Source: JAHRAW01 sp965226545 (GTDB lineage Bacteria > Pseudomonadota > Gammaproteobacteria > Arenicellales > Poriferihabitantaceae). Taken from it: a stretch of 64,000 nt of DNA. Below the pieces are notes generated by a model. The model saw nothing but the letters and a program-made list of their open reading frames with translations, was not told where the DNA came from and made no database searches. Within the stretch, counting starts at the first letter, position 1. Every line of letters begins with the position of its first letter. The stretch covers positions 558,001 through 622,000 of the forward strand of contig OZ245364.1 of NCBI GenBank assembly GCA_965226545.1, given 5' to 3'. This document shows, in pieces, positions 34,832-44,283 of this stretch. The translations under genes were made by a program, and so were the position numbers.

Positions 34832-36518
34832 TGTCGGTCACCGCCCCTTCGGATGCCGAGCCGACCAAGCGCGCGTATTTGGCGAGTACGCCGCGCGCGT
34901 ATTTTGCTTTGGGCGGCTTCCAAGTTTTTGCGCGGCGTTTGAGTTCAGCCGCAGTCAACGCCACGCGCACTTCGCGCGCGCCGGCATCGATGGTGATTTC
35001 ATCGCCGTTTTTAATCAACGCCAATGGCCCGCCGACCGCCGCTTCGGGGGTGACATGCCCGACCACAAAGCCGTGCGAACCGCCGGAGAATCGTCCGTCG
35101 GTGATGAACGCAACTTCGCGCCCGAGCCCCTTGCCCATAATCGCCGCGGTTGGCGAGAGCATCTCGCGCATACCGGGGCCGCCTTTTGGCCCCTCATAAC
35201 GCACGACAATTACATCGCCTTTTTTAACCGTGCCGTCCAAGATTCGTTTAAGTGCTTGCTCTTCGGAACCAAACACGCGCGCGCGTCCGCAAAAGGTTAA
35301 TCCTTCCTTGCCGGAGATTTTCGCCACCGCGCCTTGCGGTGCAAGATTGCCGTACAACACCACCAAATGACTGTTCGGCTTTATCGGATTGGTTAATTCA
35401 TGCACGATGGTTTGCCCGCGCGGATACGGCGGCGTGTCGGCGAGGTCCTCGGCGATGGTGTTGCCGGTGACGGTTAAACATTCGCCATGCAACAAACCGT
35501 TATCCAGCAGCATTTTCATCAACGGGCGAATGCCGCCGATTTCGATTAACTCCGACATCATCGCGCGACCGCTTGGGCGCAAATCGGCCAGCACCGGCAC
35601 GCGCTTGCCGATGCGGGTGAAGTCGTCTAACTTTAAGTTGACGCCAATCGCCGACGCCATCGCCAACAAATGCAACACCGCATTGGTCGAACCGCCGAGC
35701 GCAATGACGACGCTAATCGCATTCTCGAACGCCTTCTTGGTCATGATGTCGCGCGGGCGAATGCCGGCTTCGAGCAATCGCACCACCGCCTGCCCGGCCG
35801 CAAAACAATCGCGCGCCTTGTCGTCGGATACCGCCGCTTGCGCCGAACTGTGCGGCAAACTCATGCCCAACGCTTCAATCGCCGATGCCATCGTGTTGGC
35901 GGTGTACATTCCACTGCAGGAACCGGCGCCGGGAATCGCGCGGCGTTCGATTTCGCCCATCTCGGTTTGGTCGATTTTTTGTTGGGCGTGCGCGCCGACC
36001 GCTTCGAATACGCTGACGACATCGATGTTGCGGCCGTTGTGACGACCCGGCAGAATCGTGCCGCCGTATACAAAAATCGCCGGACGATTTAATCGCGCGA
36101 TGCCCATCATGCAAGCCGGCATGTTTTTATCGCAACCGCCGACCGCAACCACCGCATCGAATCCCTGACACGCGGCCACGGCCTCAATCGAATCGGCGAT
36201 AATCTCGCGCGACACCAGCGAATACTTCATCCCTTCGGTGCCCATCGAAATGCCGTCGGACACCGTTATCGTGTTGAACACCACGCCTTTGGCGTTGGCC
36301 GCATCGGCGCCGTTGGCGGCTTGCTCGGCGAGTTTATCGATGTGCATGTTGCATGGCGTCACGCGACTCCAAGTCGAGGCGATGCCGATTTGCGGCTTGG
36401 TGAAATCGGCGTCGGTAAAGCCGACGGCGCGCAACATCGCGCGGCTGGGCGCGCGCGCAACGCCGTCGACGACTTGCGCCGAAAAACGACGCGGGTTGTT
36501 GGCGGATTTTTCGTTCAT
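34821..36518 (-). CDS. ilvD: Dihydroxy-acid dehydratase
   Basis: 565 residues. It dehydrates 2,3-dihydroxy-isovalerate and -methylvalerate in the synthesis of valine, isoleucine and leucine. Seen: TPCNMHIDKLA and AVGGCDKNMPACMMG and GAGSCSGMYTANTMA with the three Fe-S cysteines, the ALGGSTNAVLHLLA block, and the C-terminal DGRFSGGSHGFVVGHV. Length matches the shorter IlvD type. It overlaps the downstream aldolase gene. A TATAAT sequence about 70 bp upstream may be the -10 box. The spacer to divergent dapE is 346 bp. Confidence 0.96.
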   Translation of the reverse strand: MNEKSANNPRRFSAQVVDGVARAPSRAMLRAVGFTDADFTKPQIGIASTWSRVTPCNMHIDKLAEQAANGADAANAKGVVFNTITVSDGISMGTEGMKYSLVSREIIADSIEAVAACQGFDAVVAVGGCDKNMPACMMGIARLNRPAIFVYGGTILPGRHNGRNIDVVSVFEAVGAHAQQKIDQTEMGEIERRAIPGAGSCSGMYTANTMASAIEALGMSLPHSSAQAAVSDDKARDCFAAGQAVVRLLEAGIRPRDIMTKKAFENAISVVIALGGSTNAVLHLLAMASAIGVNLKLDDFTRIGKRVPVLADLRPSGRAMMSELIEIGGIRPLMKMLLDNGLLHGECLTVTGNTIAEDLADTPPYPRGQTIVHELTNPIKPNSHLVVLYGNLAPQGAVAKISGKEGLTFCGRARVFGSEEQALKRILDGTVKKGDVIVVRYEGPKGGPGMREMLSPTAAIMGKGLGREVAFITDGRFSGGSHGFVVGHVTPEAAVGGPLALIKNGDEITIDAGAREVRVALTAAELKRRAKTWKPPKAKYARGVLAKYARLVGSASEGAVTDSVE

Positions 36519-36588
36519 TGCAATTGGGGTGGGTGGTTGTGTCGGTTAAGTTTGCGCGCGGCGCATTTGGTGGCGTGCAAAGTATCGT

Positions 36589-36594
36589 ATTATA
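36589..36594 (-). promoter_or_regulatory. Possible -10 box of ilvD
   Basis: TATAAT on the minus strand, 70 bp before the ilvD ATG. No TTGACA-like hexamer is found at 16-18 bp spacing, so the call is weak. Confidence 0.35.
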
Positions 36595-36660
36595 GGCAAC
36601 TGTGCGCAAGCGAATAGTGTAACGCAAGCAACGCTTCAACAGTAACGCTGACGATGCCAA

Positions 36661-36730
36661 CATCGACCTCGAAAATAATATCGACAACGCCGACAACGAC
36701 ATCGACAACATCGACCACAACATCGACTCA
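36661..36730. repeat. ATCGACAAC-type 6/12-bp repeats in the ilvD-dapE spacer
   Basis: Imperfect repeats of ATCGAC and GACAAC fill the middle of the 346-bp spacer (36519-36864) between divergent ilvD and dapE. Besides this tract and the possible ilvD -10 box I see nothing else there. Confidence 0.75.
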
Positions 36731-36864
36731 ATGCATCGCAAGTGCAACTTCATAACACTTCGCAACACAACAAACGCAATAATTAACTTGTCCGTCAAAA
36801 CATTAACCCGAGTTTTCGAGTTGCATCCAGCCTTGGTCGCCGCGTGTGCGTCGATGATGATTCG

Positions 36865-37995
36865 ATGACCAATCTCTCGCCGACCGTTCTGCTGGCGCAG
36901 GAATTAATTCGTCGCGAATCGATTACGCCAATCGATGCCGGATGCATCGATATGTTGCGCGCGCGGTTGGTCGATGCCGGGTTTATGTGCGAGGCGATGG
37001 ATTTTGGCGAAGTGCGCAATTTATGGGCGGTGTGCGGGCGGGCAAAACCGTTGGTGGTGTTTGCCGGGCACACCGATGTTGTGCCGACCGGGCCGGCCGC
37101 GCAATGGCGCATCGCGCCGTTCGCCGGCGTTGTCGAAGACGGCGTGTTGCATGGTCGCGGTGCGGCCGATATGAAAGGCGCGGTCGCGGCGTTTGTGACC
37201 GCTTGCGAAAGATTCGTCGCGCGTCATCCGCGCCATAAAGGCGCGGTCGGGTTGTTGATTACCGGCGATGAAGAGGGCGTCGCCCGCGACGGCACGCGCG
37301 CGGTTATCGATGCGTTAACTGCGCGCGATGTGCAAATCGATATGTGCATCGTCGGCGAGCCGTCGTGCGTGCGCATACTGGGCGACACGATTAAAGTCGG
37401 GCGGCGCGGTTCGTTTGGCGCGCGCCTAAAAATTCACGGCACTCAGGGACACATCGCCTATCCGCACGACAATCCGATTCATCGCGCGGTGTTGTTGTTG
37501 CATGAACTGCTCGGCGTGCAATGGGATGAAGGCAATGACAACTTTCCGCCGACCGGTTTTCAGATTTCCAATGTGCATGCCGGCGAAGGCGCGGCCAATG
37601 TCATCCCCGGCGGAATTGAGATTGAATTTAATTTGCGCTACAACCCGCAAAGCGATGAACAAAGCATCCGCGCGCGCATCGAACAGGCGTTGTTGCAGCA
37701 TCAATGCGAATACGAAATCGAATGGCTGAGCGGCAATTATCCGTATGAAACCGCGCCCGGGCGACTCATCGAAGTGGTCGCGCAATGCGTGCATGCGGCC
37801 ACCGGCGTTGCCCCGCAACGCGCCACCACCGGCGGCACTTCGGACGGTCGATTCATTGCGCCAACCGGCGCCGAGGTGGTCGAGTTTGGCCCGTTGAACG
37901 CGACGATTCATCAACTCAATGAATGTGTCGCGGTCGCCGATTTGGATGTGTTGTCGACGATTTATGAAAATGTATTGGTCGAGTTGTTGGGGTGA
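36865..37995 (+). CDS. dapE: Succinyl-diaminopimelate desuccinylase
   Basis: 376 residues, the normal length. It releases LL-diaminopimelate and succinate in lysine and peptidoglycan precursor synthesis. Seen: zinc ligands in FAGHTDVVPTGP and HGRGAADMKGAVA, the catalytic and ligand glutamates in LITGDEEG, EPSCVRILGDTIKVGRRGS, and the C-terminal TTGGTSDGRFIAP. The ATG at 36865 is preferred over a GTG seven codons earlier because MTNLSPTVLLAQELI matches the family N-terminus. glnS follows on the same strand after 247 bp. Confidence 0.96.
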   Translation: MTNLSPTVLLAQELIRRESITPIDAGCIDMLRARLVDAGFMCEAMDFGEVRNLWAVCGRAKPLVVFAGHTDVVPTGPAAQWRIAPFAGVVEDGVLHGRGAADMKGAVAAFVTACERFVARHPRHKGAVGLLITGDEEGVARDGTRAVIDALTARDVQIDMCIVGEPSCVRILGDTIKVGRRGSFGARLKIHGTQGHIAYPHDNPIHRAVLLLHELLGVQWDEGNDNFPPTGFQISNVHAGEGAANVIPGGIEIEFNLRYNPQSDEQSIRARIEQALLQHQCEYEIEWLSGNYPYETAPGRLIEVVAQCVHAATGVAPQRATTGGTSDGRFIAPTGAEVVEFGPLNATIHQLNECVAVADLDVLSTIYENVLVELLG

Positions 37996-38016
37996 ACGAT
38001 GCGCGGCGCGCGGCTT

Positions 38017-38025
38017 TGTTATACT
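38017..38025 (+). promoter_or_regulatory. Possible extended -10 promoter upstream of glnS
   Basis: TGTTATACT matches the extended -10 form. It lies just after dapE and about 220 bp before the glnS ATG. The leader between (38026-38242) shows no riboswitch or gene that I recognise. Confidence 0.35.
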
Positions 38026-38242
38026 GGCGCGGTTGCGTTATTCATTTCACATTTTATTAATGCCACTTTGTTAAATGGTTACACTGCGGCATTGCAACAT
38101 TGTTTAATACTTTACTGTTTCACCGTTAAGCGCACGCACTTTTCATCCGCACACTTTTAAGTAGACGCTTTCACTCGACACTGTTACTCGACACTTCCCA
38201 TTCGCCGCTTCGACTTTTTATTTTTATTAACCTAATCCGCCA

Positions 38243-39925
38243 ATGTCCGAAGCGCCGCGCATTAATTTTATCCGTCGACAAATCGAGGACGATTTGGCGA
38301 ATCGACGGCATGCGCAAATCGTCACTCGCTTTCCGCCGGAACCGAACGGTTATCTGCACATCGGCCACGCCAAATCGATATGGTTAAATTTTGGCATCGC
38401 CGCCGATTGCGGCGGGCGGTGCATTTTGCGATTCGACGACACCAACCCGGCCAACGAAGATGAAAAATTCAGCGATGCGATTCGCCGTGATGTCGAATGG
38501 CTTGGCTATCATTGCGATAGCGTTACGTATGCATCGGATTATTTCGACAAGTTATACGGCTATGCGGTCGAATTGATTCGCAAACAACTCGCCTATGTCG
38601 ATTCCGACAGCGCTTCTGAAATTCGCGCCAAGCGCGGCACCTTGACCGAACCCGGAGTTGCCTCCGCGCATCGTTCGCGCAGCGTCGAGGAAAATCTTGC
38701 GTTGTTTGCGGCGATGAAAAACGGCGCGCATGCCGAAGGCGAAATGGTGTTGCGCGCGCGCATCGATATGGCGTCGCCCAACATCAATCTGCGCGACCCG
38801 GTGTTGTATCGAATTTTGCATCGCCAACATCAACGCAGCGGCGATGCGTGGTGCATTTATCCGCTGTACGATTTTGCGCACGGGCAGAGCGACGCGATTG
38901 AAGGGGTGACGCATTCGTTATGCACGCTCGAGTTCGAAGACCATCGCGCGTTGTACGATTGGTTTATCGACCATCTCGAGTTGCCGTCGCGCCCGCGTCA
39001 AATTGAATTTTCACGGTTGAACCTGACGCATACGGTGATGAGCAAACGCGCGCTGGCGCAATTGGTCGATAACGGCGACGTCGACGGCTGGGACGACCCG
39101 CGCATGCCGACATTGTCCGGCTTGCGTCGACGCGGCGCGCCGCCGGCGGCGTTGCGGCGGTTTATCGAATTGGTCGGCATCACCCGCAAGGAAAATTTAA
39201 TCGACGCGACCTTGTTGGAAAATTGCATGCGCGATGAACTCGGGCCAAGCGCGCAACGCGCAATGGCAGTGCTCGACCCGCTTAAACTTGTCATCATCAA
39301 TTATCCGTCCGACCAAACCGAGACGCTCGAAGCGCCCAATCATCCGGGCGATGAATCTCGCGGCGTGCGTCAATTGTCGCTGTCGCGCGAGTTGTACATC
39401 GAGCGCGACGATTATCGCGACGACCCGCCGAAAAAATTCTTTCGCCTGGCGCCGGGGCGCGAAGTGCGATTGCGTTATGCGTTTGTTGTGCGTTGCGTCG
39501 ATGTGGTGCGCGACGCCGACGGACGCGCGCGCGAAGTGCATTGCAAATATTTGGACGACACCCGCCACGGCGCGCAACCCGAAGGGCGCAAGGTCAAGGG
39601 CATTATTCATTGGGTTAATGCGCGCGATTGTTGTCGCGCCGAAGTGCGGTTGTACGACCGTTTGTTTACCGATGAAAATCCGGCGGCGGATAAAACGCGG
39701 GATTTTCGTCAGGCGCTTAATCCGAATTCGCTGCAGATTCGTGATGCGGCGATGCTCGAATCGTCGCTCGGCGAAGCCAACGCGGATGCGCCTTGTCAAT
39801 TCGAACGGCTGGGATATTTTTGTCGCGATGCAAATGCGAAGTCATTAACCTTTAATCGCATTGTTACTTTGCGCGACAGTTGGGCGAAAATTGACCGTCG
39901 TCCGCCAAAACCGCGTGATGCTTAA
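38243..39925 (+). CDS. glnS: Glutaminyl-tRNA synthetase
   Basis: 560 residues, typical. Charges tRNA-Gln directly with glutamine. Seen: RFPPEPNGYLHIGHAKSI with the HIGH motif at 39-42, LRFDDTNPANEDEKF, the DFAHGQSDAIEGVTHSLCTLEF block characteristic of GlnRS over GluRS, VMSKR at 265-269, and the two-barrel anticodon-binding domain (about 340-550). Direct charging through GlnRS is normal in gamma- and betaproteobacteria and supports the placement of the organism. The ATG at 38243 gives the family N-terminus. Confidence 0.97.
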   Translation: MSEAPRINFIRRQIEDDLANRRHAQIVTRFPPEPNGYLHIGHAKSIWLNFGIAADCGGRCILRFDDTNPANEDEKFSDAIRRDVEWLGYHCDSVTYASDYFDKLYGYAVELIRKQLAYVDSDSASEIRAKRGTLTEPGVASAHRSRSVEENLALFAAMKNGAHAEGEMVLRARIDMASPNINLRDPVLYRILHRQHQRSGDAWCIYPLYDFAHGQSDAIEGVTHSLCTLEFEDHRALYDWFIDHLELPSRPRQIEFSRLNLTHTVMSKRALAQLVDNGDVDGWDDPRMPTLSGLRRRGAPPAALRRFIELVGITRKENLIDATLLENCMRDELGPSAQRAMAVLDPLKLVIINYPSDQTETLEAPNHPGDESRGVRQLSLSRELYIERDDYRDDPPKKFFRLAPGREVRLRYAFVVRCVDVVRDADGRAREVHCKYLDDTRHGAQPEGRKVKGIIHWVNARDCCRAEVRLYDRLFTDENPAADKTRDFRQALNPNSLQIRDAAMLESSLGEANADAPCQFERLGYFCRDANAKSLTFNRIVTLRDSWAKIDRRPPKPRDA

Positions 39926-40028
39926 TGCAGTCGAGTGCGACATTCCAACGTCGCATTAAATCGCGCATTAAATCGTCTCGAGTGTCACATTAATCGCGCG
40001 TTATATTAACCTGCACATTTAACTGTGC

Positions 40029-40076
40029 ACATCAAACGCCACATTAAACGTCACATCAAACGTCACATCCAACATC
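40029..40076. repeat. 12-bp tandem repeat ACATCAAACGTC, four units
   Basis: Units at 40029, 40041, 40053 and 40065 in exact 12-bp register. Looser copies of ATTAAATCGCGC-like sequence extend back to about 39930, so most of the spacer between glnS and sohB is repetitive. Confidence 0.85.
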
Positions 40077-40097
40077 ACCAACCTCAACTTAACTATC

Positions 40098-41327
40098 ATG
40101 CATTTTCTTGCCGAATATTTTTTATTTTTTGCCAAAGCGATTACGTTGGCGGCGGTTGCGCTGGCGGTGCTCGGCGGTGCGGCGGCGATTGGACAACGCC
40201 GCAAAAAAACCGCCGATGCGCAATTGGAAGTGACCGATTTAAATGAACAATACGACCAAATGGAAAAGACCTTGGTCGAAGCGACCTTGACGCCGCAACA
40301 ACGCAAACAACGCCGCAAAGCGCAAAAGAAATCCGACAAGGCGCGCGCATCCGCCGCTAAAAAAGCGGCGAAGTCAGAGGCGAAGTCAAAGTCGGAGGCA
40401 AAGTCAGAGTCGGATTCGGATGCGCAGGCAAAGTCGACATCAGATTCGGATTCGACATTGGATTCGAAATCGGATTCGAAATCAAATTCGAACTCGAACT
40501 CAATCGAAGTCGATGAAAGTAAACAAATCGAATCATCATCCGAATCATCCGATGCAACCGTTTCACAATCGCGACGGCGGATTTATGTATTGGATTTTGT
40601 CGGCGATTTGCGCGCCACGCCGGTGGCGTCGTTGCGCCGTGAAATCAGCGCGATTTTAACGCTGGCCGATGCGCGCGATGAAGTGTTGGTGCGGTTGGAA
40701 AGTGGAGGCGGCGTTGTGCATGGGTATGGATTGGCAGCGTCGCAACTGCAGCGCATTCGCGAACACAACATTAAGTTAACCGTGTCGGTCGATAAAGTCG
40801 CGGCCAGCGGCGGTTATATGATGGCGTGCGTCGCCGACCAACTCATCGCCGCGCCGTTTGCATTCATCGGTTCGATAGGCGTGTTGTTGCAGACGCCGAA
40901 TTTTCATCGGTTGCTGAAAAAACACGACATCGATTTTGACCAACTGCATGCCGGCGAATACAAACGCACCTTAACTTTGTTTGGCGAAAACACCGAACCC
41001 GCGCGCGAAAAGGCGCAACAGGAATTGCAGGAAATGCATGAATTGTTTAAGCAACATGTTAAAACGCAACGCCCATCGATTGACATCGAACAAGTCGCGA
41101 CCGGCGAATTTTGGTTGGGCGCGCGCGCCTTGCAGTTAAAGTTAATTGACCGCCTGCAAACCGGCGACGATTATTTAATGCAGGCGCGCAATGATGCGCA
41201 ATTGGTGCAGGTGTGTTATGCCGCGCGCAAAACTTTGTTGGAACGCATGGCTTCGATGACCTCCGCGGATGCGGCTTGGCGCGGTGTTGCGGCGTTGTTG
41301 TCGAACATGCGCGGGCGCGACAGTTAA
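40098..41327 (+). CDS. sohB: Inner-membrane serine protease SohB (S49 family)
   Basis: 409 residues. One N-terminal membrane helix (about 9-31), then a basic linker, a low-complexity insert, and the S49 peptidase domain from about 161. Catalytic serine at 237 (KVAASGGYMMA) and general-base lysine at 289 (GEYKRTLTLFGENTE), as in SohB and SppA. The family cleaves membrane-associated peptides in the periplasm. Residues 84-158 are an expansion of K/A/S/E then S/D/N-rich sequence absent from ordinary SohB, encoded by a 6/12-bp repeat; the rest of the domain is complete, so the enzyme should still work. Confidence 0.93.
   Translation: MHFLAEYFLFFAKAITLAAVALAVLGGAAAIGQRRKKTADAQLEVTDLNEQYDQMEKTLVEATLTPQQRKQRRKAQKKSDKARASAAKKAAKSEAKSKSEAKSESDSDAQAKSTSDSDSTLDSKSDSKSNSNSNSIEVDESKQIESSSESSDATVSQSRRRIYVLDFVGDLRATPVASLRREISAILTLADARDEVLVRLESGGGVVHGYGLAASQLQRIREHNIKLTVSVDKVAASGGYMMACVADQLIAAPFAFIGSIGVLLQTPNFHRLLKKHDIDFDQLHAGEYKRTLTLFGENTEPAREKAQQELQEMHELFKQHVKTQRPSIDIEQVATGEFWLGARALQLKLIDRLQTGDDYLMQARNDAQLVQVCYAARKTLLERMASMTSADAAWRGVAALLSNMRGRDS
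40371..40505 (+). repeat. In-frame low-complexity repeat within sohB
   Basis: Degenerate 6-bp units (GATTCG, AAGTCA, AAATCG) encode a K/S/E/A then S/D/N-rich stretch, residues about 92-136 of SohB. It resembles the spacer repeats but lies inside a conserved gene and keeps the frame. Confidence 0.8.
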
Positions 41328-41338
41328 TTTGACAACAC

Positions 41339-41475
41339 ATTCGAAAATGAATTCGACGGTGCATTCGACGGTTCATCCGTCAATTGATTTTGACACGTCA
41401 TTCGATACGTCATTCACAATTCGATTCGCCATGCCATTAACCAATCCATTCACCATTTCATTCGACACCGTCTTC
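41339..41475. repeat. CATTCGAC-type degenerate repeats between sohB and the carbonic anhydrase gene
   Basis: About twelve imperfect copies of CATTCGAC or CATTCACC with 10-12 bp spacing fill the spacer. No other feature is visible. Confidence 0.75.
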
Positions 41476-41476
41476 G

Positions 41477-41998
41477 ATGATTTATTCACTGCCAAATCGC
41501 ATCGCGCAAATTAATCCGAGCGGTTATGTTGCGCCGAGCGCCGATGTTATCGGCGCGGTGACACTGGGCGCGGAAGCCAGCATTTGGTTTGGTGCGGTGG
41601 TGCGCGCCGACAATGATGAAATCCGCATCGGCGCGCGCGCCAATGTGCAGGATGCAAGCGTGTTGCATGTCGACCCCGGCGCGCCGATTGACATCGGCGA
41701 AGCGGTGACGATTGGGCACAGCGTGATGTTGCACGGCTGCACCATCGGCGCGGGGGGGTTGGTCGGCATCGGCAGCCGCGTGTTGAATCACGCGGTCATC
41801 GGCGAACAATGCATCGTCGGCGCCAATACATTAATTACCGAACGCAAAACCTTCGCGCCGCGTTCATTAATTCTTGGCGTGCCGGGAAAGGTGGTGCGCG
41901 AATTGCGCGCTGAGGAAATCGAAACGTTGAGCGAATTCGCCGACCACTATGTACAAAAAATTGCGGTGTATCGACAACTTAAACGCGAATCGGATTGA
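41477..41998 (+). CDS. Gamma-class carbonic anhydrase-like protein (YrdA/CaiE type)
   Basis: 173 residues forming a left-handed beta-helix of hexapeptide repeats (ADVIGAVTLGAEASIWFGAVVRAD). The three zinc-binding histidines are present: one in SVLHVDPG and two in TIGHSVMLHGCTIG. A C-terminal helix follows (EIETLSEFADHYVQKIAVY). Proteins of this group bind zinc; carbonic anhydrase activity is shown for few. The ATG at 41477 directly follows the repeat tract. The ycaQ gene is convergent, 30 bp away. Confidence 0.9.
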   Translation: MIYSLPNRIAQINPSGYVAPSADVIGAVTLGAEASIWFGAVVRADNDEIRIGARANVQDASVLHVDPGAPIDIGEAVTIGHSVMLHGCTIGAGGLVGIGSRVLNHAVIGEQCIVGANTLITERKTFAPRSLILGVPGKVVRELRAEEIETLSEFADHYVQKIAVYRQLKRESD

Positions 41999-42028
41999 TA
42001 CACCGTTTGCTCGGTTGATGTTGGATTG

Positions 42029-43243
42029 TTACGCGCGGCGCAATGCATCACGGACGGCGGCGCGCAATTTTTTATCGGGCAAGACATCGATTTTAATTTG
42101 CGCGCATTCATTAAACGCACAAAATCGAATCAATTCCTTTGCCAAAGATTCGGCAAAACGTTGTTTTTTGTCGGGCGGATTGATGCCCGCTTCGCCGACC
42201 AAGTTGCGCACCCGCAGGATTTTATCAAGGCGTTCGGCTTTGCAATCGATGCGCGCAACCAATGCGCCGCCCCACAACACCGGCAGACAAAAATAACCGT
42301 GCTTGCGTTTATGCGCCGGCAGATAACATTCGATTTGATAATCAAAATCAAACAACCGATTAATCCGCTTGCGTTGAATTAAAAAATTATCGAACGGCGA
42401 CAAAATTTTTGCGCGGGTGCGTGCAAGCGGGCGCGACAACAACGCCAATGAATCCGGCAACGCATAATACGCGCAGCCATGCACATCGACCGCCAACAAC
42501 TCGCCGTCGCGCGTCATTTGCGCAAGCGCGCGCACAATCGTCGGCTTGATGGCGGTGCGCAGATAGGCAATCTCGGCGGCGTTGCCGACGCCGTTGGCGC
42601 GCAAAAATGAAGTGATTAAAAATCGCGCGTATTGCGTTGGGCTCGGCGTTGCGGTGTTAATGCGCGCCGGCAACACGCGTTCGGCGAGGTCATACACTTT
42701 GACAAAGCCGCGCCGTTCGGCGGTCATTAATTTTCCCTCCATAAACAATTGTTCCAATGCGCGTTTGGCCGGCTTCCAATCCCACATGCCGCCTTTGCGC
42801 ACGCCGTCGAAATCGCGCGAAGTTAATGCGCCGTCGGTTTTGATGCGCGCCAACACGCGGCGCATCACCGCGCGGTCGGGCGCATGCCAATGGCGTTTGC
42901 CGGCCGCATAAGCGCGCATCATCGGCAAACTAAATCGATAGGATTCCATCGGCAACACGGCCGCGGCGTGTGACCAATATTCAAACACCTTGCGCTCGCG
43001 CAACAATTGCGTCAAGTGTTGCGGTTGATAACGCCGCGCGCGATTCCAAAACGTGTGATGATGCGCGCGCTGCACCACCGAAATCGTGTCGAGTTGCACA
43101 TAACCAAGATGACTCAACGCATCCAATGCATCTTGCGCACCGCGCGCATGACCGCCGCCGCTTGGCAGACGTTGACTGAGCAACGCCAACTTGCGCGCTT
43201 CGGCAATGGACAGGTTAACTTCACGGTGTTTGGGGTTGTCCAT
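42029..43243 (-). CDS. ycaQ: YcaQ-family DNA glycosylase (interstrand crosslink repair, HTH_42)
   Basis: 404 residues. Seen: LSIAEARKLALLSQRL at the N-terminus, the catalytic-loop signature LGYVQLDTISVVQRAHHHTFWNR at about 47-70, FEYWSHAAAVLPME, and winged-helix segments to the end with LLSPFDNFLIQRKRINRLFDFDYQIECYLP. E. coli YcaQ (AlkX) unhooks interstrand crosslinks; the QxD motif of that group is present here. It is convergent with the carbonic anhydrase-like gene and divergent from the NRDE gene. Confidence 0.9.
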   Translation of the reverse strand: MDNPKHREVNLSIAEARKLALLSQRLPSGGGHARGAQDALDALSHLGYVQLDTISVVQRAHHHTFWNRARRYQPQHLTQLLRERKVFEYWSHAAAVLPMESYRFSLPMMRAYAAGKRHWHAPDRAVMRRVLARIKTDGALTSRDFDGVRKGGMWDWKPAKRALEQLFMEGKLMTAERRGFVKVYDLAERVLPARINTATPSPTQYARFLITSFLRANGVGNAAEIAYLRTAIKPTIVRALAQMTRDGELLAVDVHGCAYYALPDSLALLSRPLARTRAKILSPFDNFLIQRKRINRLFDFDYQIECYLPAHKRKHGYFCLPVLWGGALVARIDCKAERLDKILRVRNLVGEAGINPPDKKQRFAESLAKELIRFCAFNECAQIKIDVLPDKKLRAAVRDALRRA

Positions 43244-43533
43244 CGCGGCGGCATTGCGCGCCTTGCAGTGCGGCGCGTTTGGGGTTAAGTTTGCGGTTGG
43301 ATTCGCGGTTGCGATTAAGAGTAATGTTAATTTAAATTTTAAGTTTAGTTTAAGTTTGGTTTAAGTTTAGATTTGTATTTACATTTGCAGTTAAAGTTAA
43401 TCTTAAGATTGGATTCGCATTGGCTGGCGGTTGGGCTTTAGTTACAAGTTTAAGTGCACGTTATAAGTATACGGTTAAGTTCCCGTTATAACTTTTCACT
43501 GTCACTTCTAATTTAAGGTTCGCGTTTAAGTTT
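43244..43533. other. AT-rich repetitive spacer of 290 bp
   Basis: Between divergent ycaQ and the NRDE gene. Degenerate TTTAAGTTTAG-like units fill about 43320-43410. Probable promoters for both genes must be here, but no hexamer pair stands out. Confidence 0.6.
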
Positions 43534-44283
43534 ATGTGCATTTTATTGCTTGCCATCGGGCGGCATCCGCGTTATCCGCTGATAGTCGTCGCCAACCGCG
43601 ATGAACGTCGCGCGCGTCCGAGTGCGGCGATGCATCGTTGGCGTACGCCGCCGATTGTCGCCGGGCGCGACGGTGTTGGCGGCGGCACTTGGTTTGGCGT
43701 CAACGCTTTCGGGCAACTCGCCGCGGTGGCCAATTATCATCGCGCGCATGTCGGCGCGCCGCGCCGCAGTCGCGGGCAATTGCCGCTGGCGTTTTTGGCG
43801 ACGCGACAAAGCGCCGCGCAGTATGAAAATTTTTTGCGCGCGCACCGCAATCAATTCAATCCGTTTAATTTAATTTACGGCGATGTGCATGGCATGCATT
43901 TTGCCAGCAATGTCGGCGCACGCATGCGGCGTCTGCAAAACGGATTCTACGGCGTCGGCAACGGCGATTTTGCCGCGCCAAGCGTGCGCGTATCGCGCGG
44001 CGCGGCGTTGTTGGCGCAAGTGTGCGCGCGGCGCGACGAATGCATAAGCGATGCGTTGTTGGAAATGATGCGCTTTGATGCCGCGATGTTTATCCGCGGC
44101 GAAAAATACGGCACGCGCGCGACCACGTTGTTGTTCGCCGACAACGCGCAATTGCAATTGCATGAATGCAGTTACGCCGCTGACGGCGCGATGCATGCGC
44201 GGCGGCGATTTGTGTTGCCGATGCGCGCGCGCCGCCAAGCGCGAATTAATACAACGCCGACATATACAACGCGAGTTGTTTGA
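43534..44283 (+). CDS. NRDE (TANGO2-like) family protein
   Basis: 249 residues. The defining N-terminus MCILLLAIGRHPRYPLIVVANRDERRARPS is present, with the nucleophile-like Cys2 and the NRDE motif at about 22-25, then GGTWFGVNAFGQLAAVANY. The family is related to N-terminal nucleophile hydrolases; TANGO2 homologues are linked to haem handling and metabolite repair in other organisms, but the reaction is not settled. The last 38 bp overlap the cytochrome c4 gene on the other strand. Confidence 0.9.
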   Translation: MCILLLAIGRHPRYPLIVVANRDERRARPSAAMHRWRTPPIVAGRDGVGGGTWFGVNAFGQLAAVANYHRAHVGAPRRSRGQLPLAFLATRQSAAQYENFLRAHRNQFNPFNLIYGDVHGMHFASNVGARMRRLQNGFYGVGNGDFAAPSVRVSRGAALLAQVCARRDECISDALLEMMRFDAAMFIRGEKYGTRATTLLFADNAQLQLHECSYAADGAMHARRRFVLPMRARRQARINTTPTYTTRVV

